NCBI GenBank assembly: GCA_000328365.1
Contig: KB296270.1
Coordinates: forward strand, 138,869 to 202,868
Direction: 5' to 3'
DNA: 64,000 nt
From: Capitella teleta
Taxonomy: Eukaryota; Annelida; Polychaeta; Capitellidae
A model generated the notes under the pieces. It did not search any database. It had not been told where the DNA came from and saw only the letters and a program-made list of their open reading frames with translations. Made by a program: the position numbers and the translations under genes. Within the stretch, counting starts at the first letter, position 1, and every line of letters begins with the position of its first letter. This document shows, piece after piece, positions 47,511 to 58,203 of the stretch.

Positions 47511-49318
47511 AAGTCTAATTACTTTTGAGTAAAGCACTCGTTAAAGTATCGTTCCATTCAATTTCATTTTCTATCAAGGACATCTTGTCATGAGAGTACT
47601 TGAAATAATATTTACCAGGATTCACGTATTGGCTTCGAAAGAAAATCAATTTTTGTTCGCGAACGGTTTGAAAAAAAGAAGAGAATAGGCTTGTGCACCG
47701 AATAGAATATTCTTATAAACCCAAACATTGAGTATCCAGTTATTAAGCCAATTATAGATCGTTGCATTTCTTTTGCACCTAAATATATTTGCATGGTATC
47801 ATGGAACGTTATGATTGATATGATTTTCATGTTTGAATTGAAGTTTTGGTAAAATTGAATCGCCATCGACCAACGCGACTTGCAATTGCATCCAATGAAA
47901 AACTAACAACGTTATCATACTTGGTATAAGGTTTATTATATTAGTAATAGTTAATAGTAATAGTTAAGGCGGAAGATACTGACATTAGCCATTGATAGAG
48001 CTCGGAAGTGAGGGCACCAAGCCAGTATTATTTTAGAATGTATATATGCTATTAGATGTATACTTTGCATGCCCTTCCTAGTATCTGTTCGTGCATTAAT
48101 TTACTCAGCTTGTACGACATTTTGTTCTATTTAATGTACATGTATTGGAATCAGTATAGTGTATGTATGAGGCTAATATGCGTCCTAAATTGCCAAATTA
48201 AAAATACATGTAAATGTAAGGATAATAATCATCCACGTGACAATGGAATCGTTCAACATAATTCACTAACTTTCACGAAACTTCATTGCGTTAAATACTT
48301 CTCTATATAATTATCAGAATATTCGGAGAAAATTGTGTGGTATATATTTTTTAACATTTGATTCGTCTTCCGGACAAAAAGGGCAACAGAGTTCAAGGAT
48401 ATGTGTTAATGACTTATGCATACTTGATACCTATACAAATATGCAGCCGCACTTTCCATCGTTGTGACTAAACTATCAACACATTGAGAAAGTGTCGTGA
48501 CCTTTTTGTCAAGAATGATCGAGGTCTCGAGGTCCCGCGCTTGAGGCCCAAACAGCGAACTAGGCGTACGCAATGATTTATTATATTTTCTTTGTGGCTC
48601 CACAGTCGAAGAATATGAAGAGAAGTTCTGCTTATTCTTGGTTGCAGTGCTGTTCAACTGCAGTTAATAAAGTTGAGGAAACTGTGTCACAGTAAACTTG
48701 ATCATTATCAATTTAGCATGGCACAATTACGAATATATTGAAAGCAGATTGATAACGGTTCAGTCCCCCAAATTCAGAGCACGAGCCACCTAATTGTTGA
48801 TTCCGTAAATGGAGCTCGTAATTTGTCATAATATTATGTATTATGTAATCGGGGATTTCAGCCTTATCCTCAGTTACATCTTGTGGAAAATTTTGATTTA
48901 CATCGTCAGTTACATCGACACAAGTCTTGCTTCGACACCCGCACGTGTCTTCACCCATGCAAGTGTGGAGTCATCAGGCAACGCCAGCTTAAAAAAAAAA
49001 ATAAATAAATAAAGAAAGAAAGAAAAAAGAAAAGAAAAGAAAAAGCGAAATGCATAAGCAAAGAAAAAAAAAAAAAAAAAAAAAAAATGGGAGCAAATTT
49101 ATTAAAGCAAACTATTTACACTGGCATATATAGTTCGATACATTCATCACTCAATTCAATTATTATTATTATTATTTTTTTAATGAATGAAAATTGATCT
49201 TATCTATGCCTATAGATATATGAAATGTAGTTTGCCTTTTGGTGTCGCAATCTTCGGCCTTCAATTTTATAGCCGGAAAATGCGACCCACAATTGTAAGT
49301 GCAGAGGGGTGTCGCCAT
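47511..49318. other. Non-coding stretch before the SDR locus
   Basis: AT-rich. Two minus-strand open frames of about 80 codons (48713-48958 and 48406-48657) have no recognisable family. An A-rich simple repeat lies at 48991-49087. Confidence 0.6.
48991..49087 (+). repeat. A-rich simple repeat
   Basis: Runs of A with interspersed TAAA, GAAA and AAAAG units, ending in an almost pure A tract at about 49064-49087. Confidence 0.9.
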
Positions 49319-49340
49319 AGCATGTGCGTGCTTAATTACC

Positions 49341-49375
49341 TATAAATATATCGAGTTTGAGTCAAGAGTTCATTC
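49341..49375 (+). promoter_or_regulatory. TATA box and initiator of SDR gene
   Basis: TATAAATA at 49341-49348 and an initiator-like TCATTC at 49370-49375, about 29 nt apart, the usual core promoter spacing. The start codon follows 76 nt after the initiator. The layout is preserved in the duplicate at 57043. Confidence 0.7.
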
Positions 49376-49450
49376 CCCGAGGTGCATGTGAGTGCGACAA
49401 CACAAGACAAACTATTTCTCAGTTCTGGTCGTTTAATTATCAACAGAAAA

Positions 49451-49515
49451 ATGAGTATTATCAACGCAAACCGATTCATAAACAAAGTGGCCGTTGTGAC
49501 GTCATCGACTAAAGG
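49451..49515 (+). CDS. DHRS4-like: SDR exon 1
   Basis: Encodes [22 protein letters not shown], the start of the Rossmann fold. Ends in phase 2; donor gtgcgt. The ATG is the first after the initiator and gives a typical SDR N-terminus. Confidence 0.92.
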
Positions 49516-52500
49516 GTGCGTATAAATTACTGCTCAATATTCTGTTGATTTACATTTTGTGTCATAACTATGTATATGCTGATAACCCTTTTAGTGTGTT
49601 TTGTTTGTTTGTTTGTTTGTTTGTTTGTTTTTTGTTGTTTTGTTGTTTTTTTGTTTTTTTGTTTTTTAACAATATACCTTTGATGGCAACTATCTTAGAA
49701 TTGTCCATGTGGGGTAAAAGAATGCGGTTATTCGCTTATTTGTCATTCAAAGTTGTCATCTGACATTGGTTTCAAGAACGACACTTTACTCTTACAAACT
49801 CTTCTGTTCGACTTTTAAACATCCAAATTCTCAAACTGACCTTGGTAGGCCTTGTAGTTGCCACCAATGGAATACGCTCTGAATGGAATACATGTAATTA
49901 TAATTGGAGGGCATTTTCAGATGTTACCACCTTAGCGGTCAATTCCCTTCTGATCAAGCGGCAAACTCACTTGATTTGCTCTAGACATTCTAAATTTACA
50001 CTAGGAGAGCAACGCAGTTACAGGCCTATAATATAATCTCTTTGGCCACTCTTTATTTTATATACCACAGGTTCAATTTACATTGGTTAACATCGTGAAT
50101 ATTATTCTTAAACGAATGCAACCTCATTCGGTAATTTCCAAAGCGATAAACACAATAAAAGGCGCCTTTGATTAGTCATAAGATACAACTGTCACCTTCA
50201 ATTACGAATTTATGCCTTAAACCTATTAATCCAATCCCAAGCACAATATACAATATATTTGCACTGCCCTCAACAATTCCGATGTACTCAATCTTAGTAA
50301 TAGGCATCAAACTTGAAAGGCATGACTTATAACCCTGTTCACAGCCAGACAGCTTTGATTGCCCATATAATTGTTTAACGCGATATATTTATTATTACTG
50401 CACCGTCTTCACGTGCCTATTTACAGGACGCTTTTTATGACATGCAACCTTAATAATATGACAAATGTATCACTGGGCGTATACCAAGACAAAAGTTATT
50501 CCAAGAATGATTTAATTCTGGGACATAATAAGGCAATGAACCTGGTGTTTACCTTTGAATGGGTGATGCACGGCAGACCAAAATATCGTATTAATTCTGG
50601 CGAAATATGCAGTGATGGGATTTTTTTTTTTCTATTTTGCTTTATATGTTACAAAAATGCTCTTTTCTTTGAAACCCCACTACTTATCCGACAATAGTCA
50701 ATATTATCATTTATAGTTGCATATACTTTTATCTAGACTGTATTTTATTTTATCTATTTTTGGTGGTCATCCAGAATTGTAAAGTTCTACAAATGACGAG
50801 AGTATTACAGCCAAGTTCACATGAATTATGTGCATTCATAATGCACAACTGTGGCAATTAAGGCATTGGAGACATAGAAGTACTAGAATGACTGTGTACT
50901 GTTAAGAGCTAGAGCATTCGTAGTTGCTTGGAATTGAAGGGGACTACTATAGGCTATTTGTAGCTTTAAGCACCAGCATGTCGAGTTTTCATTGAGCTGT
51001 TTGTTTTGCGAAGTCACCTTATATCTGGCTTCAATTCTGACCGATCGCGTGACCCCTAAAACCATGCTAGTTCATATTTCTATGATTAGAGATATAAAAA
51101 GAAAATAAGCACGCTCTCGCTGGCGATCAAATAATTATTAGAGGCAAAAGAAACGCACACCTGAGTTATGACAACACTGTTTATTTTGTACGCATTGTAC
51201 AGACTTTATTGTTACGAGGTTTTGAAGGTGTTTTCTTTCCAAATTATTGCCCAAATTTCAGCAAAAACAAATTACTGATTTTAGAGGCTTATTTTCCTTC
51301 GTGCAAGGACAAGGGGTCAAACGTGAAATTCACAATTCTAAATATCGGGTGTGTCTACCTCTCGCGTCCACACATTCCGTGCATATTCGGCGCATACTGC
51401 TGCAAAGCGTTCGAATTGTGAGCTGGGGGATGTTCCCCCCAAATTCCGAATTCGGCCCCTGTAAAGGATCCGATACCTCAATCTCAGTTTCTGGAGCCGG
51501 TGTCAGACTGTTCTTGATGAGATGAGTCGGCTGTGGTTCCCTTTTGTTCCACGTTCTGTTGAAATGGCTGTTTTGAACCCGTCCTGACTGTACGCTTGCC
51601 GGATTTTGCGATTCCGTCTATCTGCTGTCACTTTTGGTCGTCCAGTACGGAGTTGGTCGGTGGTAGAACCAGTTCAATCAATGCGCTGGCGAAGACAATA
51701 AGTGATTGAAATATTACACTCCATTTGACAGGCAATTGTTCCAGGGGTCATTCCTCGACCCAGAAGACTTCTGGGTAGCTCCATTTGAAGCGCTGTTAGC
51801 CATAAAGTTTTCGGAATTGTCTAAAGGCTATCGTGTACAGAATTCATGGGGGTGTCTCTTGTGTTCATTTCACGAGTAACTCTTGTTAAGGTCACATGGC
51901 TTTAATTGAAACTTACATGATATTTAAGTCTAGTATGGCGATAAACTATGGCAATGCATTACATTTTGGGATGGAGAATACATGAATATACATCCATCGC
52001 TGTTGGCTGACAAGTATCAAATGTCTCCTATCGTTGCAAACAGTCCGTTCACACCAAAGATACAAAGTTCACACCGATGACAGACTGATACCATCAACCG
52101 AAGGCTTCAGCCCCTAGATGACACTAACACTATCCATAATGAGAACGAGGGCGGATCGAGTAACGCCTCAATTAAAGCAGGTTTGCAATATGACAACTTT
52201 ATTGGCCCACAGATTAGTGATGCTCCTAGAGTAAAACCTGGAGCTAGCGGAAGAAGAATCAGAATAAATGAATTTACTTTAGAATCTGATAATGGGGACA
52301 GTAAAGATGAACTTAGAGCCATATCACTTACCAGAAAACATTCAAGTTCAGATTGCCCTCCAAACGGCCGAATTTACTATTCATTCCTCTCTGAGGGAAT
52401 TGAAAAATGCCAAATGGCAAAAAATAAAGAAACTTCTAGCGAATCAATTTGTCAATGCAAACTTCTCTGAGGCACACAAAGAAGCTTTAGACCGTTTAAA

Positions 52501-55260
52501 ACAACGTCCAGAGGAGGGATTGTATAATTACATAACCACTTCTGAAATCCTATTGAACGAAGCTTACCAAACCTTCTTAAATCGTACGTTTTTGAGTGGA
52601 AGGAGATAATTTTTATGAAGGAGATAATCGAGCGCCCTTGGTATAAATTGCTTGCATGGTATTATATACATTCTACTTTCAGCATCGGTCTAGCAACCGT
52701 GAAGAGGTTGGCCAGGGAAGGGGCCAAAGTGATGATGAGCAGTCGCAAAGAAGCCAACGTAAACAAAGCCGTGAGTGAATTGAGAGATGAAGGACTCGAA
52801 CACGTCCATGGAATGCCCTGTCATGTTGGCGAGCCTGAACAACTTCGTCGTCTCTTCCAGGAGGTACGCATAGCACATGCTAACAAATACTTGCTAATCA
52901 CATTTTGGATAATTATTTGTATATCTATTTATTTTTTCCTCCAGACGAAGGAAAGGTTTGGCGGAATTGACATCCTGCTTCCGTTTACAGGGGTCAATAT
53001 GATCTACGGACCAATTTTGGATGTAAGTTTTAATCATTATTATCATGATTGCTTTAAAATTTAAACTGAACTCAAAGTTAGAGATAAATTCAATTTAGCT
53101 ATAGACAATATTGATATAGTAAGTATGGCATTTGCTCTTGTTATCTATGAAATTTAAAGGTTAGTATTAGTGATAAGTATTAAGGGGTAAAGCGATCTAC
53201 CCATTTGATAGGGAAAATACTAGTATATTTAAAGGCAATTCGATCTGTTCCATAACGTAAAATCCTTTTAAAATTTACACGAATAAATTCACGAGAATAG
53301 AATTCTAAAATTCGCCAGTGAAATTATAAACTTCTCCTGTCAACTTGTTGCAATCATTCCTTCATCCCTTGCACCATCCGACTAATAAATTAAATCATTC
53401 ATTAATAATTATTGTTCGTTATTTCGTTTGTCTGACAAAAAATATATTTTGAAAAACCAATCTCTATGGAGGATCAATAAAACTATCTTGTTCTATCTTA
53501 TCTTAATTGAACACGAAAAGTTATATTATAATGAAGATTGCAAATGAGTAAATAGAACTGTTTGAACCATGACGTATTAGTTGCATCATCTGATCTGTTG
53601 CTATTTCCAGGCAACAGATTCCCAGTTTGACAAGGTATGTGCAGTATTCCAATAGCCATCTCACAAAATACGCAATGAAATCTCTACTTGTAGATCTTAG
53701 ACATCAACGTAAAAGCGCCATTCAAGATGGTCCAGGCGGCATTCCCGTTCATGAAGGATAGGCCGTGAGAGACTGATCATTTAATCATAAGTGCATTGCA
53801 TACAATTATATTCTATTTATAGCAACAGTTCCATCGTGTTCATGGGGACATATGCATCATTAAATCCTCAGGTTTGTTATTCAAATTCAGTGTTCATTTT
53901 GTATTCGGAGATGAATCACTTTGATTCTCTGGTTTCACAATCGTCGTGACCGCATGAAAAAAAGTGTCTGACTGAACATGTTGGTGCAAATTTCAAGTAA
54001 ATTTCACTATGCAATGCAAAATAAATAATACAATTGCATAATAATTCTCGGTTTGTTATATAGCTCGTGCAATTGGGCGGATCTGGAATCGATCTGTACA
54101 GCATAAGCAAAGGCGCTCTCCTCGTCATGACGAAATCCATGGCTGCCCCACTCGCAATGAGCGGCATTAGAGTCAACACTGTGCTCCCTGGACCCATCGA
54201 CACGGATTTCTTCAGTGGGGTTCGTATTAGATTCGTATAACGCTATATTTTTCTTTTTCTAGCGCATGCATAATTTGAATATAGAATCTCAGAGGCAGAC
54301 ACGAATCCCCTGCATGTCCTCTATTGTCCTGAATTGCTTTGAGGGTCCTCTTTGCCTCCTTCCAGCTTCCAGTTGGCTCCATGTTGACCAACTCGTCGGC
54401 TCTGATTTGCAATTGAAAACCAACGTATTCACACGGCGCACGTTATAGCTTCATGTCAAGAATCCAACTCGGTTCACTTCTCTCAACATTACCCGTCGGG
54501 ATTACCTTAATCTTGATTTCGGTGTCTGATGCTGAATCAATTTAGAGCAACATTAATTTGGGGAACTTTAGAGAGTTCCAGATTTTACGGGCACAATGAC
54601 TTATAGCCATGGGAATGTATTGTTGTCGCTTGTTCTTGGTACTTATAGCTATACCACAACAACTCACCAGCAATTTTCAATCGACAAATTGATCATTGGC
54701 AATGTGCTACACGACATTTCAAACAAAGTGTTGAGATTAGCTTTGTCGGACACCCAAAACAAACCAGACTAGCGGAATAAGACAATGATGGTGGCATATT
54801 TTTTATGGCTGATTTCCTGTTCGATGCTCCACTTCAGGAACTCTAAAGATATAAGAATAGGTCTTAGACATGGGTCTTTTGGTATGACTAAATTGGTAAA
54901 AATAATAAGTATTGAACTAATTATATTCTGAGGGCTCCAAATGATCAGATATCTTCTTTAGGTATATAAATGTATATAATCACTATACTAAAATATTTTT
55001 ATCATGTCGTTGCAGTTGGAGCGCAAAATAAAAGACCAGGGTTTTCCTGATTTTGCCGTAGAAGAAAAGACGCCCATGAAACGGTGAGTAGTCAGAGGAA
55101 TAATTGAAGATATCTATTAAAACTCAATGCATGGTGATTCTGCAGGAAAGGGACTCCAGAGGAAGTGGCTTCGATGATCGCCTACCTGGCATCGAATGAA
55201 GCATCATTCATCACCGGTGAAAACTTCGTCGTTGCAGGAGGACTTCCCTCTCGATATTAG
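49451..55260 (+). CDS. DHRS4-like: DHRS4-like short-chain dehydrogenase/reductase, complete
   Basis: NADP(H)-type SDR of 268 residues. Nine exons join in frame: 49451-49515, 52683-52863, 52945-53022, 53611-53634, 53694-53764, 53823-53871, 54064-54219, 55016-55083, 55146-55260. Order: cofactor motif TSSTKGIG (residues 16-23), SSRKEANV (Arg suits NADP), [15 protein letters not shown] (active-site Asn), YSISK (catalytic Tyr and Lys), PGPIDTDF, and C-terminus [14 protein letters not shown]. The order and spacing match DHRS4, a carbonyl/retinal reductase. Two oddities: the NNAG structural motif reads PFTG, and the catalytic Ser position reads Thr (MGTYAS). The C-terminus is SRY rather than the peroxisomal SRL. 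Activity is therefore uncertain, though the frame is intact. Confidence 0.9.
51104..51790 (-). mobile_element. Tc1-like DNA transposon remnant in SDR intron 1
   Basis: The minus strand shows the DNA-binding part of a Tc1 transposase: [20 protein letters not shown], then [20 protein letters not shown] and [26 protein letters not shown] with [13 protein letters not shown] follows. Stops interrupt it and most of the catalytic domain is gone. Its low end (51104-51265) is shared with the remnant at 56336. Confidence 0.75.
52140..52612 (+). mobile_element. Fossil LTR-element fragment, gag-like
   Basis: A partial gag-like reading with the pattern [29 protein letters not shown] and LLNEAYQ, as in gag of Ty3/gypsy-type elements. 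It lies in SDR intron 1 just before exon 2. It is broken, with at least one break, and no LTR was recognised, so age is not estimated. Confidence 0.5.
52683..52863 (+). CDS. DHRS4-like: SDR exon 2
   Basis: Encodes (G)[38 protein letters not shown] and [18 protein letters not shown], closely parallel to DHRS4 SSRKQQNVDQAV...CHVGKAEDR. Acceptor tttcag, donor gtacgc. Confidence 0.94.
52945..53022 (+). CDS. DHRS4-like: SDR exon 3
   Basis: 78 nt encoding [20 protein letters not shown] and YGPILD. The NNAG motif position reads PFTG. Acceptor ctccag, donor gtaagt. Confidence 0.93.
53023..53610 (+). other. SDR intron 3
   Basis: 588 nt of AT-rich sequence. No repeat or gene recognised. Confidence 0.7.
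53611..53634 (+). CDS. DHRS4-like: SDR exon 4 (24-nt microexon)
   Basis: Encodes ATDSQFDK, matching VTEEVWDK of DHRS4. Acceptor tttccag, donor gtatgt. It is needed to keep the alignment continuous. Confidence 0.88.
53694..53764 (+). CDS. DHRS4-like: SDR exon 5
   Basis: 71 nt encoding [20 protein letters not shown] and KDR-P; ends in phase 2 at donor gtgaga. Carries the active-site Asn of LDINV. Without splicing at 53765 the frame would stop within a few bases. Confidence 0.9.
53823..53871 (+). CDS. DHRS4-like: SDR exon 6
   Basis: 49 nt encoding [16 protein letters not shown]. Corresponds to GSVVIVSSIAAFSP of DHRS4; the catalytic Ser position is occupied by Thr. Acceptor ttatag, donor gtttgt. 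Confidence 0.9.
54064..54219 (+). CDS. DHRS4-like: SDR exon 7
   Basis: 156 nt with [20 protein letters not shown] (catalytic Tyr and Lys) and [19 protein letters not shown]. Acceptor tatag, donor gttcgt. Confidence 0.93.
54220..55015 (+). other. SDR intron 7
   Basis: 796 nt. A short open frame on each strand near 54230-54450 lacks any recognisable motif. No repeat family recognised. Confidence 0.65.
55016..55083 (+). CDS. DHRS4-like: SDR exon 8
   Basis: 68 nt encoding [20 protein letters not shown] then MK-R. Acceptor ttgcag, donor gtgagt, phase 2. Confidence 0.9.
55146..55260 (+). CDS. DHRS4-like: SDR exon 9 and stop
   Basis: Encodes [37 protein letters not shown] and TAG. Matches GEPEDCAGIVSFLCSEDASYITGE of DHRS4. 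Acceptor ctgcag. Confidence 0.94.
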
Positions 55261-56335
55261 AGTGATTCGAAAGCAGCAAAATGAAAGATTTTCAATGCAA
55301 AAATTATGTAGTCTGATTGCGTATATGGAGTTCAATCAAAACATGATCATTGCTTTGCTTTGCCAAATGAATCGAGATTGTTTGCTTGCGTTTATTCTGG
55401 ACTACAAAACATACTAATATGGACTATGTATATGGTATTAATGACCATTTTTGCAAGGAAAATAACTTTATGCAATCTGTGCAGCCATTACATAACTATA
55501 ATCATGAATATTCATTAGATTAAATTAGCCAATCAACGTGCAGCGGTGTGCCTTTTGTTAAGTTCGGCCACGCTTTATAGACAGAGCGCCGTTACTTACA
55601 AATTATCAGCTGAAGCGAACACAACTTAATTGGAGCTTTTTCTCCGTTTATTTATTTTCACGTGTAGATTAACTTAGATTTCCTTGTGGAAGGTACGTGA
55701 ATCGGGCTTTCAGCCTACTTTCACGTGTGTTCTGATTTCTGATTTGTTCTGTGCATGTATTGTATAGAGAGCACTTTGTAGTTCGCGATTGTTGGATTTT
55801 CTTTGAATAATCGCCTAGACTATATCTACTATTCAGACTTGCTGTGTTCAAACCAACTTTATACTTTCTTTTGTGTTCTACGAAAGGTTGTGAAGCTTCT
55901 ATTTTTACATAAAGTTTCTGATGGTGTTCGTAATGAATAACATGCATTTTGACTTTTGCGTTCCCTCGAGGTGGGGGTGCTCACTGCGATTAGAGTACCT
56001 CTATGATAATGATATTATCAATTAAGGAACTCTAACTGCGATCTTCGACCTACATTCATCGCTGTAGGGTTTATTTTTGCATACATCAACCATCTTTTCC
56101 GTCTCTTCCGCCAATAAATAGCTTCTTGGCCTTTTCAATACAACTCGACAACAGGAATGACTTCTGTTTGTTTTTCCGTAATGGTGAATGTATTCAACTA
56201 GCTTTGGGACCCATCACTTCGATCATCAGAATCCAGTACATGTATATAGATAACACGAATCAGAGTTTAAGGCGATGCGGAGCATAATAAATAATATCCA
56301 CTTTCTTAGAACATCATGGCCCATCATTGGATGAG
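55261..56335. other. SDR 3' UTR and flank
   Basis: No further gene or repeat recognised. Confidence 0.6.
55519..55524 (+). terminator. Candidate poly(A) signal of SDR gene
   Basis: ATTAAA, a common variant hexamer, 259 nt after the stop. I saw no AATAAA closer to the stop. Confidence 0.35.
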
Positions 56336-56570
56336 AAAAAAATAAACACGCTCTCGCTGGCGATCAAATATTAGAAGCAAAAGAAACGCACACCTGAGTT
56401 ATAACATCACTGTTTATTTTGTACGCATTGTACAGACTTTATTGTTACAAGGTATTGAAGGTGTTTTATTTCCAAATTATTGCCCAAATTTCAGCAAAGC
56501 CAAAGATGCTCGATTTGAGACGAATCGGGCGAGTATGCCGGTCTAGACAGTGTGTTCCGAGAAGTCTCTG
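56336..56570 (-). mobile_element. Tc1-like DNA transposon fragment (C-terminal region)
   Basis: The minus strand reads SRPAYSPDSSQIEHLW, the Tc1 catalytic block normally written WPAYSPDLNPIEHLW, then a stop. The next 160 bp match 51104-51265 closely, so both belong to one family with a common 3' end ending in cttttgc-type sequence. Confidence 0.75.
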
Positions 56571-56627
56571 GTATTGTGACTGGAGCAGAGCGAGGCCGAG
56601 CATTATCTCGCTAAAACAACCGGATTT

Positions 56628-56651
56628 AAGATAAGATAAGATAAGATAAAC
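56628..56651 (+). repeat. (AAGAT)n simple repeat
   Basis: Four to five tandem aagat units. Confidence 0.85.
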
Positions 56652-57042
56652 ATTTAATGCCCAAAGGGATGTGTTTGGCCACAATAATTAATTGAAATGG
56701 TTGATGAAGGGATGAAAGTTCTCTTGAAGTGAGTTGTCCGAATTATTGGAATCGACAGTCTTCTTCCAGATAGTAAAAGATCATTTCGGTTTAGATGAAG
56801 ATCCACACATGATGTCACATTCTGACCTCTGAGAGCTATCAGTTCTTGCCTCGTGTAAGCTTTCAATCTTTGCCATTACAATGAGACTGGTGATGGGTAT
56901 GATAGTATGATGACTTGTAGCTTTGTCGCCACTGAATGTAATTAAGCGTAAGTGAGTGGTGGGGTTTTACGGCTCCACCCAATCCGATCGGATGATACGG
57001 GCGCCAGGCATGTAATTAAGCATGTGCGTGCTTATTTACCTG

Positions 57043-57077
57043 TATAAATATATCGAGTTTGAGTCAAGAGTTCATTC
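57043..57077 (+). promoter_or_regulatory. TATA box and initiator of orphan SDR exon 1
   Basis: TATAAATA at 57043-57050 and TCATTC at 57072-57077, the same 29-nt spacing as at 49341. Confidence 0.6.
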
Positions 57078-57152
57078 CCCGAGGTGCATGTGAGTGCGAC
57101 AACACAAGACAAACTATTTCTCCGTTCTGGTCGTTTAATTGCCAACAGAAAA

Positions 57153-57217
57153 ATGAGTATTATCAACGCAAACCGATTCATAAACAAAGTGGCCGTTGTG
57201 ACGTCATCGACTAAAGG
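57153..57217 (+). CDS. DHRS4-like: Orphan SDR exon 1 (duplicate)
   Basis: Same 65 nt as 49451-49515, with a better donor (gtgagt). No exon 2 follows before the next SDR first exon at 63424, so this is either a stranded promoter-exon or an alternative first exon of a gene continuing beyond the window. Confidence 0.75.
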
Positions 57218-58187
57218 GTGAGTATAAATTACTGCTCAATATTCTGTTGATTTACATTTTGTGTCATAACTATGTATATGCTGATAACCTATTTAATGTG
57301 TTTTGTTTGTTTGTTTGTTTGGTTTTTTTTTTTGTGTTTTTTTTAAACAATTTATATACCTTTGATGGCAACTATCTTAGAATTGTCCATGTGGGGTAAA
57401 AAAATGCGGTTATTCGCTTATTTGTCATTCAAAGTTGTCATTTGACATTGGTTTCAAGAAAGACATTTTACTCTTATAAACTCTTCTGTTCGACTTTTAA
57501 ACATCCAAATTCTCAAACTCTGATCAAATGTGTTCTAATTAGAATCATAAGATGGTCACAGCAAAGGCCACAGTTTTGGCACCAAGACAGACAGCTCGCG
57601 TAGTGTGTTTGGCGATCATTTTCGTCGTAACTCGGACATCAGGTAATTGAAGTCGCCACAGGGCATGTCTGTTAGAGGCGATCAGAGCTGAGCATCTCTG
57701 ATTAGCAAGCAGATACTTAAACAGCCACGAATAACACAAAATATATACACCGCTGCAAAATCCAGTATGATTAGACTTCATCCACCGGGCAGCGATATCA
57801 GCGACGGCTTTAACAAGCGAGCCACATGCATGTAGCTATAGGAAGCACGGGAGCTGGCGATCTTGCCATTGATGCCACAAGTATAACTGATCTGATTATG
57901 TAATGATCAAGAGTGTATTGATTTTTTGCAAACGGATATTTCTGGTACACTTGTGAGCTGATCTTGGTAGGCCTTGTAGTTGCCACCAATGGAATACGCT
58001 CTGAATGGAATACATGTAATTATAATTAGAGGGCATTTTCGGATGTTATCACCTTAGCGGCCAAATCCCTTCTGATCACGCCGGCAAACTCACTTGATTT
58101 GCTCTAGACATTTTAAATTTACACTAGGAGAGCAACGCAGTTACAGGCCTATAATATAATCTCTTTGGCCACTCTTTATTTTATATA

Positions 58188-58203
58188 GTAGTCCTAGGAC
58201 TAC
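58188..58203. repeat. 16-bp perfect palindrome GTAGTCCTAGGACTAC
   Basis: Starts the left arm of an inverted pair. About 70 bp here (58188-58256, running into cctatcctagct and gcagaagcta) match the reverse complement of about 62797-62870. Confidence 0.9.

Larger units (their letters stand above)
49319..50064 (+). repeat. SDR promoter and exon 1 duplication, copy 1
   Basis: Near-identical to 57019-58187 in direct orientation. It holds the TATA box, 5' leader, exon 1, a (TTTG)n tract and the first part of intron 1. Exon 1 is identical over all 65 nt and the flanks differ at only a few positions. Compared with copy 2 it lacks about 440 bp after 49838. Confidence 0.95.
49516..52682 (+). other. 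SDR intron 1, 3.2 kb, with mobile-element remnants
   Basis: Holds the rest of the duplicated block, a (TTTG)n tract at about 49600-49640, a Tc1-like remnant (51104-51790) and an LTR-element gag-like fossil (52140-52612). The part from 50065 to 51103 shows nothing recognisable. Confidence 0.75.
57019..58187 (+). repeat. SDR promoter and exon 1 duplication, copy 2
   Basis: Direct duplicate of 49319-50064. It carries an extra segment of about 440 bp (about 57521-57960) absent from copy 1. The homology ends at 58187, directly before a 16-bp perfect palindrome. Confidence 0.95.
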
